A model generated the notes under the pieces. The model was given only the letters and a program-made list of their open reading frames with translations. It searched no databases and was not told the origin of the DNA. The position numbers were made by a program, and so were the translations under genes. Of a stretch of DNA of 64,000 bases, positions 22,830 through 32,003 are shown piece after piece. Origin of the DNA: Mannheimia glucosida (GTDB lineage Bacteria; Pseudomonadota; Gammaproteobacteria; Enterobacterales; Pasteurellaceae); assembly GCF_046267875.1 (NCBI RefSeq), contig NZ_CP176502.1, forward strand, positions 1,674,001 through 1,738,000. The letters are read 5' to 3'. Numbering within the stretch: the stretch's first letter is position 1; every line of letters begins with the position of its first letter.

Positions 22830-24752
22830 ATGAAATTAATTGAAATAGAAAATCTCAATAAATACTTTGGCTTGGGGCAAACTCAAGCCCATATTTTAAA
22901 AAATATCAATCTCAGTATTGAACAGGGTGATTTTGTCGCAATTATAGGTGCTTCAGGTTCTGGCAAATCTACCTTAATGAATATTATTGGCTGTTTAGAT
23001 ACCGCCAGTTCAGGCATTTGCCGTATTGATGGCAAAGAAACCCAAACAATGTCTGCAGATGAACTGTCTGATTTACGCCAACGCAAGCTTGGGTTTATTT
23101 TCCAACGCTATAATCTTCTTTCAGCTTTGAATGCAAACGAAAATGTTGCTCTGCCTGCCATTTATGCCGGAATGGATAGCTCATCACGCAAAAAGCGAGC
23201 TAATACGTTATTAACGAAGTTAGGTTTATCAGATAAAACCCAACATAAGCCGAATGAGTTATCTGGAGGGCAACAGCAACGAGTCAGCATTGCACGAGCC
23301 TTAATGAACGGCGGTGAAATCATTCTTGCAGACGAGCCTACCGGTGCATTAGATTCTAAAAGTGGCGAAACTGTGCTAGAAATCTTGCGAGAACTACACC
23401 AAGAAGGTCATACCATTATTATGGTGACACACGACCCAAACATTGCTGCCCAAGCCAGCCGTGTCGTTGAAATTAAAGATGGGCAAATCATTCGAGATGA
23501 ACGCCAACGCTCTGATGTTCAGGAAACCGCACTCAATAAAACGACAGTACAAAAGCCTCGCTTTTGGGATCAGCTGTTTGAATCCTTCAAAATGGCAACC
23601 AGTGCGATTATGGCACATAAAATGCGGGCAATTCTCACGATGCTAGGCATTATTATTGGCATTACCTCCGTGATTTCTGTAGTTGCTCTTGGAAGAGGCT
23701 CACAACAACAAATCCTTTCTAATATCAACAGCCTAGGCACAAATACGATGGATATTATGAATGGAACCGGCTTTGGTGATAGAAGAGCCAATCTGACTAA
23801 AAATTTAACCATCAGTGATGCCTTAATGTTGGGGCGGCAAAGCTATGTGGAAAGCACTACTCCTTCAAGCAATGTCAGTGCCACATTGATTTATGGTAAT
23901 ACCGCAGTAACCGGTTCAGTACGAGGTGTTGGAGAGCAATTTATTGATGTGAAAGGGTTAAAGCTGATTTCAGGGCGTTTTTTCAGTGCTGAGGAAGTTA
24001 AAAATGTGGCACAGGTTATTGTCATTGACCCTAACACTCAAAAAGATTTGGGGCTAACAGAGCCTGTTGAAGGTAAAACGATTTTAGTGGATAAAAAACC
24101 GTTACAGATTATTGGTGTGGCGCAACAGTCAAACAATATGAACCAAAGTAGCCTTACCTTATGGGCGCCTTATACCACTATTATGCAACGCATTTCAGGT
24201 GCAAAACAGATAGATTCACTCACGGTTAAAATTAAAGATGATATTGAAAGCCAAACTGCCGAAAAAAGTATTACCGAATTGTTGGTAGCTAAACACGGCA
24301 AAAAAGATTTCTTTATTATGAATAGTGATACGATCAAACAAACCATTACCAGTACCACTAATACAATGACCTTGCTGATTTCCTCTATCGCCCTTATTTC
24401 GCTGATTGTCGGCGGTATCGGAGTAATGAATATTATGTTGGTTTCCGTCACTGAGCGAACCCGAGAAATTGGCGTGCGAATGGCGATTGGTGCAAAACAA
24501 CGCAATATTTTGCAACAATTTTTAATTGAAGCGGTGGTTATTTGCCTGATTGGTGGTGTAATAGGCATTTTGCTCGCAAGTGCTATTATTTGGGCATTTA
24601 ATACCTTAGGCACGAATTTTAAAATGATGCTTTCACCTGAATCGGTTGTGATTGCCGTACTCTGCTCTACGCTTATCGGTGTGGTATTTGGCTACATTCC
24701 TGCACGCAATGCCTCAAGACTCAATCCGATTACGGCTCTAGCACAAGAGTAA
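22830..24752 (+). CDS. macB: Macrolide-type ABC exporter permease/ATP-binding protein MacB
   Basis: MacB-family ABC transporters drive tripartite efflux of macrolides, toxins or siderophores with MacA and TolC. The N-terminal ATPase has Walker A GASGSGKSTLMN, signature LSGGQQQRVSIARAL, and Walker B ILADEPTGALDSKSG. Then come one membrane helix (RAILTMLGIIIGITSVISVV), a large periplasmic domain and a three-helix FtsX-like end (RTREIGVRMAIGAKQ). Counting from the ATG at 22830 gives 640 residues, close to E. coli MacB. The longer frame from 22767 overlaps cpxA and lacks family similarity. An uptake signal (22821-22829) abuts the ATG, leaving a weak ribosome-binding site. No macA partner is adjacent. 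Confidence 0.9.
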   Translation: MKLIEIENLNKYFGLGQTQAHILKNINLSIEQGDFVAIIGASGSGKSTLMNIIGCLDTASSGICRIDGKETQTMSADELSDLRQRKLGFIFQRYNLLSALNANENVALPAIYAGMDSSSRKKRANTLLTKLGLSDKTQHKPNELSGGQQQRVSIARALMNGGEIILADEPTGALDSKSGETVLEILRELHQEGHTIIMVTHDPNIAAQASRVVEIKDGQIIRDERQRSDVQETALNKTTVQKPRFWDQLFESFKMATSAIMAHKMRAILTMLGIIIGITSVISVVALGRGSQQQILSNINSLGTNTMDIMNGTGFGDRRANLTKNLTISDALMLGRQSYVESTTPSSNVSATLIYGNTAVTGSVRGVGEQFIDVKGLKLISGRFFSAEEVKNVAQVIVIDPNTQKDLGLTEPVEGKTILVDKKPLQIIGVAQQSNNMNQSSLTLWAPYTTIMQRISGAKQIDSLTVKIKDDIESQTAEKSITELLVAKHGKKDFFIMNSDTIKQTITSTTNTMTLLISSIALISLIVGGIGVMNIMLVSVTERTREIGVRMAIGAKQRNILQQFLIEAVVICLIGGVIGILLASAIIWAFNTLGTNFKMMLSPESVVIAVLCSTLIGVVFGYIPARNASRLNPITALAQE

Positions 24753-24778
24753 ATCTATCTAATATATGTTACATTGTA

Positions 24779-24800
24779 GGGCAAAAAATTTTTTGCCCCC
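24779..24800 (+). terminator. Terminator after macB
   Basis: A perfect 20-nt palindrome, GGGCAAAAAA followed by TTTTTTGCCC (24779-24798), 27 bp after the macB stop. Confidence 0.55.
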
Positions 24801-24835
24801 ACATACATATCATCACGCAATTTTAAGGATATAAG

Positions 24836-25606
24836 ATGACCATAACCAATACTGAACTAGAACAAATACTGAACACCAAACTTAACAGCTCCGTCATTAA
24901 CGACTATGCCCCAAATGGCTTGCAAGTTGAAGGGAAAATAGAAATCAAAAAAATCATTACCGGTGTGACTGCCACACTTCCCCTGATTGAAAAAGCGATT
25001 GAGAGAAACGCCGATGCGATTCTAGTCCACCACGGTTATTTTTGGAAAAGTGAAAACCCGTGCATTCGAGGAATGAAAGGTAAACGCATTAAACAGCTTT
25101 TAGTGAATGACATCAATCTCTTTGGTTATCACCTACCACTGGATATTCACCCCGAACTAGGTAACAACGCCCAGCTTGCTAAGCATTTAGGCGTAAAAAA
25201 TCTACAAGGTTTAGAAGACAGACCTAATTCAATTCCAATGTACGGTGAATTAGAAAATCCGATTTCCGCCAATGAACTAAAACAAAAACTCGAAAAAACG
25301 TTACAACGCACCGTTATTTTATGTGATGAATTTGTGCATAGCCCACAAAAAATGATTAAAACAATCGGGATTTGCTCCGGCGGAGGACAAGGCTATATTG
25401 ATTTAGCCTTTGAAAAAGGCTGTGATGCCTTTATTAGCGGCGAAATTTCCGAACAGACCACCCACTCTGCCCGTGAACAAGGCATCTATTATTTCGCCTG
25501 TGGTCATCACGCCACAGAAAGAGACGGCGTAAAAGCCTTAGGTGAATGGTTAGCCGTTGAATATGGTTTAAATGTTGAATTTATTGATATTGATAACCCT
25601 GCATAA
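24836..25606 (+). CDS. ybgI: Nif3-like dinuclear metal protein YbgI
   Basis: Member of the Nif3/YbgI family, toroidal hexamers with a two-metal centre; annotated as GTP cyclohydrolase I type 2-like, true role uncertain. The 256 residues show DYAPNGLQVEGKIEIKKI, ILVHHGYFWKSENP, GYHLPLDIHPELGNNAQLA, GGGQGYIDLAFEKGCDAFIS and the C-terminal metal site CGHHATERDGVKALGEWL. It starts 84 bp after macB and ends convergent with nrdB. Confidence 0.93.
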   Translation: MTITNTELEQILNTKLNSSVINDYAPNGLQVEGKIEIKKIITGVTATLPLIEKAIERNADAILVHHGYFWKSENPCIRGMKGKRIKQLLVNDINLFGYHLPLDIHPELGNNAQLAKHLGVKNLQGLEDRPNSIPMYGELENPISANELKQKLEKTLQRTVILCDEFVHSPQKMIKTIGICSGGGQGYIDLAFEKGCDAFISGEISEQTTHSAREQGIYYFACGHHATERDGVKALGEWLAVEYGLNVEFIDIDNPA

Positions 25607-25611
25607 AAAAT

Positions 25612-25676
25612 ACAAGCGGTTGAATTTCCTGAAAATTTTGCAATTTGCAAAAAATCACTAAAAATCAACCGCTTGT
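25612..25676. terminator. Bidirectional terminator between ybgI and nrdB
   Basis: ACAAGCGGTTGA (25612-25623) and TCAACCGCTTGT (25665-25676) are perfect inverted arms built on uptake signals, 5 bp past the ybgI stop and 10 bp past the nrdB stop on the other strand. The inner region also has GCAATTTGC. Confidence 0.65.
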
Positions 25677-25686
25677 TTATCACAGT

Positions 25687-26817
25687 CTAGAGTTCAAAAT
25701 CGCCAAAATCACGGCTATCTACTTTAGCATCAATCTGACCAACCAAATAAGAACTGACTTCCACTTCTTGTGGTGCTACCTGTACATTATCGGAAACCAG
25801 CCATGCATTGATCCACGGAATGGGGTTGGAACGTGCCTTAAATGGCAATGGTAACCCAACAGCCTGCATCCGAATATTAGTGATATATTCAATATATTGC
25901 ACCAAAATATCCCGATTTAGCCCTATCATCGAACCGTCTTTAAACAGGTATTCCGCCCACGCTTTTTCTTGTTCAGCTGCACTTAAAAAAAGCTCGTAGG
26001 CCTCTTGGCGACATTCACGTGCAATTTCTGCCATTTCAGGATCATCATTGCCATAGGTCATAATATTCAATATATGCTGAGTGCCGGTAAGATGTAATGC
26101 TTCATCACGTGCAATAAATTTGATGATTTTGGCATTTCCTTCCATAAGCTGCCGTTCCGCAAAGGCAAATGAGCAAGCAAAAGAGACATAAAAACGAATT
26201 GCTTCAAGCGCATTCACACTCATCATACAGAGATAAAGTTGTCTTTTTAGACTATGCAAACTGACCTCACAGGTTTTTCCATCAACCTGATAACTGCCTT
26301 CACCATACAAACTATAGAGTTGGCTGTCACGAATCAAATCATCATAATAGGCGGAAATATCTTTGGCACGCTTAATAATTTCTTCGTTTGTGACAATATC
26401 ATCAAATACTATTGATGGATCATTGACAATATTACGGATGATATGTGTGTAAGAACGACTGTGAATTGTTTCGCTAAATGTCCAAGTTTCAATCCAGGTT
26501 TCAAGCTCGGGGATAGACACTAATGGCAAAAGCGCCACATTCGGGCTACGCCCTTGAATGGAATCCAACAAGGTTTGGTATTTTAAATTGCTGATAAAAA
26601 TGTGCTTTTCATGTTCAGGCAGTTGGGCATAGTCAATGCGGTCTTGCGACACATCCACTTCTTCCGGTCGCCAGAAAAATGAGAGTTGTTTTTCAATCAG
26701 TTTTTCAAAAATTTCGTATTTTTGTTGATCATAACGCGCCACATTCACATTTTGTCCAAAAAACATGGGTTCTTTTAGTTGATCATTTTTATGTTGTGAA
26801 AACGTAGTATATGCCAT
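25687..26817 (-). CDS. nrdB: Class Ia ribonucleotide reductase beta subunit
   Basis: Holds the diiron-tyrosyl radical cofactor that drives reduction of ribonucleotides to deoxyribonucleotides. The 376 residues match E. coli NrdB length, with SIPELETWIETWTFSETIHSRSYTHII, the EAIRFYVSFACSFAFAERQLMEGN block and FIARDEALHLTGTQHIL, giving the iron-ligand Glu/His residues. It ends RDFGDFEL, the tail that docks on NrdA. It is 26 bp downstream of nrdA in one operon. Confidence 0.97.
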   Translation of the reverse strand: MAYTTFSQHKNDQLKEPMFFGQNVNVARYDQQKYEIFEKLIEKQLSFFWRPEEVDVSQDRIDYAQLPEHEKHIFISNLKYQTLLDSIQGRSPNVALLPLVSIPELETWIETWTFSETIHSRSYTHIIRNIVNDPSIVFDDIVTNEEIIKRAKDISAYYDDLIRDSQLYSLYGEGSYQVDGKTCEVSLHSLKRQLYLCMMSVNALEAIRFYVSFACSFAFAERQLMEGNAKIIKFIARDEALHLTGTQHILNIMTYGNDDPEMAEIARECRQEAYELFLSAAEQEKAWAEYLFKDGSMIGLNRDILVQYIEYITNIRMQAVGLPLPFKARSNPIPWINAWLVSDNVQVAPQEVEVSSYLVGQIDAKVDSRDFGDFEL

Positions 26818-26843
26818 CTTATTCTCCTTTATTTCTGTTCTTA

Positions 26844-29114
26844 TTAAATTTTACAAGCACCACCAGCACAGCCTTCATCTAAGTCGTCTTGCGCATCTTC
26901 TGCTCCATCACGGGTATTTTGGTAGTAAAGGGTTTTTAACCCGTATTTATACGCCGTTAATAGATCTTTTAATAATACTTTCATCGGTACTTTAGCTTCT
27001 GCAAAGCGGTTTGGGTCGTAATTTGTATTCGCCGAAATCGCTTGGTCAACAAATTTCTGCATAATCCCCACCAAATGCAAATAGCCGTCCATATTAGGAA
27101 TATCCCAAAGCAGTTCATAGTATGCTTTTAAACGTTCATACTCCGGCACAACCTGCTTTAAAATACCGTCTTTTGATGCTTTAACACTAATATAGCCACG
27201 CGGAGGTTCAATTCCGTTGGTGGCATTCGAAATTTGCGACGAAGTCTCCGATGGCATTAAGGCAGTTAAAGTGGAATTGCGCAAGCCAAATTGCAGAATA
27301 TCCTGACGTAGTTGTTCCCAATCATAATGAAGCGGTTCTTGAGTTAATTCATCAATTTCTTTTTTATAAGTATCGATAGGGAGTAACCCTTTGGCATAAG
27401 TGGTTTGATCAAAATAAGCACAAGCCCCTTGTTCTTTGGCTAAATTCATCGAGGCTTTTAATAAATAATACTGAATCGCTTCAAAGGTACGGTGCGTTAA
27501 ATTATTAGCACTGCCATCGGAATAACGCACTTGGTTTTTAGCTAAATAGTAAGCATAGTTAATCACGCCTACACCTAATGCGCGACGATTTAATGAGCTG
27601 TTACGTGCAGCTAATACCGGATAATCTTGATAATCTAATAGGGCATCTAGCGCACGAACTACTAAATCAGCCAATTCTTCTAACTCATCTAAATTGCTGA
27701 GTGTGCCTAAATTAAATGCCGATAATGTACATAATGCGATTTCCCCTTGTTCATCATAAAAATGTGCCAGTGGCTTAGTTGGCAAAGCAATTTCTAAGCA
27801 GAGGTTCGATTGGCGTATCGGTGCGACACGAGGATCAAATGGGCTATGAGTATTACAATGATCGACATTCTGAATATAAATTCGCCCTGTTGAAGCCCGC
27901 TCTTGCATCAATAATGAAAACAATTCCACAGCCTTAACTTTACGTTGCCGAATGCTCGGATCTTGCTCATATTGCAAATAAAGTTGCTCAAATTTAGCTT
28001 GATCAGCAAAAAACGCTTCATATAACCCCGGCACATCTGATGGGCTAAATAAACTAATCTCACCGCCTTTAATTAAACGTTGATACATCATTTTATTAAT
28101 CTGTACCCCGTAGTCCATATGGCGAGCACGGTTTTCCTCCACACCACGGTTATTTTTTAATACCATTAAGCTTTCTGCTTCTAAATGCCAGATCGGGAAA
28201 TATACGGTAGCCGCTCCACCGCGAACACCACCTTGAGAGCAAGACTTTACTGCAGTTTGAAAATGTTTATAAAAGGGGATACAGCCGGTATGAAATGCTT
28301 CTCCACCACGAATAGGGCTACCTAATGCCCGAATTGCGCCGGCATTAATACCTATCCCAGCACGCTGTGAAACATATTTAACGATTGCAGCAGAGGTTGC
28401 ATTGATGGAGTCTAAGCTATCATCACACTCAATTAACACACAGGAACTAAATTGACGAGTAGGTGTACGCACTCCTGCCATAATTGGTGTTGGCAAAGAA
28501 ATTTTGAAAGTGGAAGTCGCATCATAAAAACGGCGAATATAATCTAAGCGGCTTGCTGCTTGATACTTGGAAAATAAGCAGGCAGCTACGAGTAAATACA
28601 AGAATTGAGCCGATTCATAAATCTCCCCGCTAACACGATTCTGCACTAAATATTTTCCTTCCAACTGCTTTACTGCTGCATAGGAAAACGTCATATCCCG
28701 CCAGTGATCAATAAATCCATTCATTGTCTCCCATTCTTCGGGCGTGTAGTCGCTCAGCAAATCCGCATCATACTTACCTAGCGCAACTAATTTTTTAACG
28801 TGCTCATATAAATGCGGTGGCTCAAACTGTCCATAAGCTTTTTTGCGTAAGTGGAAAATCGCCAAGCGTGCTGCCAAATATTGATAATCTGGCGTATCCT
28901 TAGTGATTAGATCAGCTGCAGCCTTGATAATAGTTTCATGAATATCTGAAGTGCGAATACCTTCATAAAATTGAATGTGAGAACGGAGTTCTACTTGTGA
29001 AACAGAAACATTCTCTAACCCTTCTGCCGCCCAAGTAATCACACGATGAATTTTATCTAGATTGAGTTGCTCGCGCGTGCCATCACGCTTTGTTACCATT
29101 AAACTTTTATTCAT
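26844..29114 (-). CDS. nrdA: Class Ia ribonucleotide reductase alpha subunit
   Basis: Catalytic large subunit. The 756 residues begin with an ATP-cone regulatory domain (LMVTKRDGTREQLNLDKIHR) that senses ATP/dATP. The core has the active-site QSNLCLEIALPTKP and NLGTLSNLDELE regions and LMPSETSSQISNATNGIEPP, and the C-terminal redox cysteines are in GCAGGACKI. Paired NrdR boxes lie 34-81 bp upstream, so repression by NrdR is very likely. nrdB follows. Confidence 0.97.
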   Translation of the reverse strand: MNKSLMVTKRDGTREQLNLDKIHRVITWAAEGLENVSVSQVELRSHIQFYEGIRTSDIHETIIKAAADLITKDTPDYQYLAARLAIFHLRKKAYGQFEPPHLYEHVKKLVALGKYDADLLSDYTPEEWETMNGFIDHWRDMTFSYAAVKQLEGKYLVQNRVSGEIYESAQFLYLLVAACLFSKYQAASRLDYIRRFYDATSTFKISLPTPIMAGVRTPTRQFSSCVLIECDDSLDSINATSAAIVKYVSQRAGIGINAGAIRALGSPIRGGEAFHTGCIPFYKHFQTAVKSCSQGGVRGGAATVYFPIWHLEAESLMVLKNNRGVEENRARHMDYGVQINKMMYQRLIKGGEISLFSPSDVPGLYEAFFADQAKFEQLYLQYEQDPSIRQRKVKAVELFSLLMQERASTGRIYIQNVDHCNTHSPFDPRVAPIRQSNLCLEIALPTKPLAHFYDEQGEIALCTLSAFNLGTLSNLDELEELADLVVRALDALLDYQDYPVLAARNSSLNRRALGVGVINYAYYLAKNQVRYSDGSANNLTHRTFEAIQYYLLKASMNLAKEQGACAYFDQTTYAKGLLPIDTYKKEIDELTQEPLHYDWEQLRQDILQFGLRNSTLTALMPSETSSQISNATNGIEPPRGYISVKASKDGILKQVVPEYERLKAYYELLWDIPNMDGYLHLVGIMQKFVDQAISANTNYDPNRFAEAKVPMKVLLKDLLTAYKYGLKTLYYQNTRDGAEDAQDDLDEGCAGGACKI

Positions 29115-29147
29115 AATTATTAACCCTTTATAAAATACCTTAGCAAA

Positions 29148-29195
29148 ACACTACATATTGTGTTTTTTCATTAAAGTAAACACAAGATAGTGTGC
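29148..29195 (-). promoter_or_regulatory. Two NrdR boxes upstream of nrdAB
   Basis: ACACTACATATTGTGT (29148-29163) and ACACAAGATAGTGTGC (29180-29195) both match the palindromic NrdR box (ACACnATATATTGTGT-like). They are 32 bp apart start to start, about three helical turns, as expected for cooperative NrdR repression. They occupy the proximal nrdA promoter. Confidence 0.85.
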
Positions 29196-29249
29196 TTAAA
29201 GCAAAACATCAACCAATAAATTTTTACTTTTTCTCTTGACAGATGCTAA

Positions 29250-29265
29250 GTTATTTATAAATAAC
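29250..29265. promoter_or_regulatory. 16 bp palindrome upstream of the nrdA boxes
   Basis: GTTATTTATAAATAAC is a perfect 16-nt palindrome in the 356 bp nrdA-receptor gap, about 55 bp upstream of the NrdR boxes. It does not fit Fur, FNR or CRP consensus. It may be a DnaA/regulator site or chance in AT-rich DNA. Confidence 0.25.
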
Positions 29266-29395
29266 CATATTTTTATAAAGGGATAAAGTTAATTGTCTTA
29301 TTTAACAACAAATAGGAAATTTTGGTAGGCTCCGAAAATAACAAGAAAGGAAAAACAACACTATTTTATCCAAATTACCAATACCTGAGTTTTAA

Positions 29396-29453
29396 ACAAG
29401 CGGTTATTTTTAGCCGTTTTTTTGCAAAATTTGAAGAAAAAATAACCGCTTGT
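29396..29453 (-). terminator. Terminator after the TonB-dependent receptor gene
   Basis: ACAAGCGGTTATTTTT (29396-29411) and AAAAATAACCGCTTGT (29438-29453) are perfect 16-nt inverted arms on uptake signals, 17 bp past the receptor stop codon. Confidence 0.65.
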
Positions 29454-29470
29454 CTTGTTATGTCGAGAAC

Positions 29471-31843
29471 TTAAAATTTCATCTCCATTCCCAACATAAA
29501 ATTTCGTCCCATTTGTGGCACAAATTGGTGATACGAAGTGTGGATATACACCGGCTGATTCAGTAAGTTTGTGCCGTTTAGACTGATTTTGTAATCCAGC
29601 TCTTTCCACTTATTGCTATACGCCAACCCGACATTCAACATCGTATTACCTTCGGTAATATATTCCAGCTGGCTCGTACGGCGTTGAGTAAATGTACGGA
29701 TCAGCTCTAAATTCCCCGACCAATTTGGGGTAAATTCCGCATTAAAGCGAAAACCTAAACGCATTGGCGGTGTACGAGGGGTGTTTTGGTCAGCCCGATA
29801 TAGAAGATAATCTTTCCCTTTTTCCACATTTTCCGGCAGATAATCTTTGAACACACTATAATCGCTATTTATTCTCAATGGTGGTAAATTTGTTAGCCAG
29901 CCTCGTACCATATCGCCGAAAATCGTGGCTTGGTATTGGTCGTTAAAGCGGTAGCTTGCCTCGGCTTCTACCCCGTAAAAACGGGCTTTTGCCTGATTAT
30001 AACGGCGCATAAATAGCTGATTTTCACGGAAAAGATTTTCATTGTAGATGTAGTTTTTAAAGTGATTGTAATAAACACTCACTTTATAGCCAATACGTTC
30101 AGCTTGATAGCCCAAGCCCAACTCCACATTATTTGACTGCTCTTTTTTCAAGTCTTTATTGCCGTATTCAAACGAATTAGTAGCAATATGCTGCCCGTGG
30201 TAATACAGCTCCATCGGCGTTGGCAAGCGTTCATTGTGCGAGGCAGTAAACGAAAGCTGATAGTCAGGGTGGAAGAACCAGTTAAGCGTGCCGGAATAGG
30301 CATAAGCCGTTTCATCATAGGGTGAAAGATCTGGCTCAACCTGTTTGCCGCCACTGATACGATAATGTTCCTGTAACCGTTTAATTTCATTGCGATCATA
30401 CTCAATCTCAATCTTCTGCTTTTCCATTCGTCCGGCAAGCTCAACGGCAACACTATCCCACATATACTGCTCAACCCCAAACAGGCTGATCTGTTTATTG
30501 GTATTTTCAACCAGCGGGAATTTCACTTCACGATCTTTCGGCGCATTCATACTGCTTTTTTGAGTTTGATACTGAACGCCCCACATACCGGTTAGCCCTC
30601 CCAGCGGTGCGTGATAAATCTCCAAGCGGGTATTTTTGCCCCGATTTTTGAAAATATTGACCGGCTTACCATAATCCTGATCTTTTTTTAGCTGTTTATG
30701 GTAACGGGTTGCCAACACGCCGGCATCTTTTTCATCGTGATAGTAATCGGCATCGGCATAGCTCGCTCGGATTTTGTCCACCCCTTTAAACGGCTGGCGC
30801 AGTTCGGCTTTCACATCAATCCGTTTCGATTCTAAATCCACCCAAGGGCCTTTATGTGTGTGATCGTGGGCGTGTCCGAACGGGTTATCGTGGCTGTGTG
30901 TGCCGTCTTCGGCGTGGTTGGTTCCACAGTGGAAGTGCGGATTGCTCCCAATATTTTCCTCACCAATCAAATGCGGATAGAGATAGGTATAAGCGTATTT
31001 ATCCCGCTTATTGCCGTAGATATGACCGGTACAGAAATCAAATTTATGGTTATGCCCCGGCAAGCCATAGTTATCCCGCCGTTTGCTGTATGACGCACCA
31101 ATATAGCCTCGTTCACCGACAAAGGATAAACCGAGAGTGCCGACTTTGGATTTATTGTAAGTATCCGGCACATAGTTTAAGCGCTCGCCTAAGTTGATCC
31201 CCGGTACACGGTAGTTATCACTATGGCGGGTCAGCCCTTCGGCTCGCACCGCAATGTGTTTACCGATGCCAAAGGTTGCCCCTAATGCACCGACTTTCTC
31301 TTTGGCGGCGGTATCAAAGCGGCTGTTGAGTTCAACCTCATACCCTTTTTCAGGAATGGCGGTCGGAATGCGTTTATCTACCACATTTACAATTCCTGCC
31401 GGCGAACTGCTGGCATAAAGCAAGGTGCTGGAACCACGCAAGATTTCGACCTGATCGGCAAGCAGTGAATCAGCAACAACGGCGTGATCAGGAGATAGGT
31501 TCGACATATCAATCACGTCTGAACCGTTTTGCAAAATGCGAATTCTCGCCCCTTCCTGCCCACGAATAATCGGCTTACTCGCTCCGCCACCAAACGGGTT
31601 ACTATGCACGCCTAATTCTGACGCCAACGCATTACCCAGCGTTGCCGAACGCTTTTTAAATTCCTTACCTGCAATAATTTTATCACTGACTTTTAGCAAG
31701 GTAACTTCACTCCCCTGCGATATACTTGGGGTGCTGCCAACGACCGAAACTTCATCTAACACCGCTACATCGTTATTTTCCGCCCAAACAAGCGGGCTAA
31801 ATTGAGCCGAAATCAGCAATGCCAATCCTGTTCTCTTAAACAC
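29471..31843 (-). CDS. znuD: TonB-dependent outer-membrane receptor, ZnuD (zinc) type
   Basis: Outer-membrane gated channel for metal import powered by TonB. It has a signal peptide (1-21), a TonB-box-like VAVLDEVSVVG, a plug domain (about 45-165; PIIRGQEGARIRILQNG, QVEILRGSSTLLYASSSPAGIVN), and a 22-strand barrel ending in Phe. An extracellular loop at residues ~262-331 is extraordinarily rich in metal ligands: Cys271 and Cys306 plus 13 histidines, including HSHDNPFGHAHDHTH. This loop is the ZnuD hallmark and argues for zinc rather than haem or siderophore, though ZnuD can also bind haem. It diverges from the lipoprotein-Slam pair across a 160 bp promoter region. I found no convincing Zur box there. 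Confidence 0.85.
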   Translation of the reverse strand: MFKRTGLALLISAQFSPLVWAENNDVAVLDEVSVVGSTPSISQGSEVTLLKVSDKIIAGKEFKKRSATLGNALASELGVHSNPFGGGASKPIIRGQEGARIRILQNGSDVIDMSNLSPDHAVVADSLLADQVEILRGSSTLLYASSSPAGIVNVVDKRIPTAIPEKGYEVELNSRFDTAAKEKVGALGATFGIGKHIAVRAEGLTRHSDNYRVPGINLGERLNYVPDTYNKSKVGTLGLSFVGERGYIGASYSKRRDNYGLPGHNHKFDFCTGHIYGNKRDKYAYTYLYPHLIGEENIGSNPHFHCGTNHAEDGTHSHDNPFGHAHDHTHKGPWVDLESKRIDVKAELRQPFKGVDKIRASYADADYYHDEKDAGVLATRYHKQLKKDQDYGKPVNIFKNRGKNTRLEIYHAPLGGLTGMWGVQYQTQKSSMNAPKDREVKFPLVENTNKQISLFGVEQYMWDSVAVELAGRMEKQKIEIEYDRNEIKRLQEHYRISGGKQVEPDLSPYDETAYAYSGTLNWFFHPDYQLSFTASHNERLPTPMELYYHGQHIATNSFEYGNKDLKKEQSNNVELGLGYQAERIGYKVSVYYNHFKNYIYNENLFRENQLFMRRYNQAKARFYGVEAEASYRFNDQYQATIFGDMVRGWLTNLPPLRINSDYSVFKDYLPENVEKGKDYLLYRADQNTPRTPPMRLGFRFNAEFTPNWSGNLELIRTFTQRRTSQLEYITEGNTMLNVGLAYSNKWKELDYKISLNGTNLLNQPVYIHTSYHQFVPQMGRNFMLGMEMKF

Positions 31844-32003
31844 AATCTTTCTCCTTAAAAAAATTAAGGATAATAAGGTACTGCAAAATATGAGTCTTTA
31901 CAACAATAACCATAAAAAAATTATAGTTTTTGCATTTTTCCTATTGCCAAGCAGGAAATATATCCATTAAAATTTTATGGATTTAATCTAACGGAGACAA
32001 AAT

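Noticed and set aside
29250..29265. GTTATTTATAAATAAC as a Fur or FNR site
   Set aside because: A perfect palindrome but without GATAAT repeats or TTGAT/ATCAA halves; listed only as an unexplained palindrome.
31844..32003. Zur or Fur box between znuD and the lipoprotein gene
   Set aside because: No palindrome near either consensus could be seen; regulation by zinc remains only a context argument.
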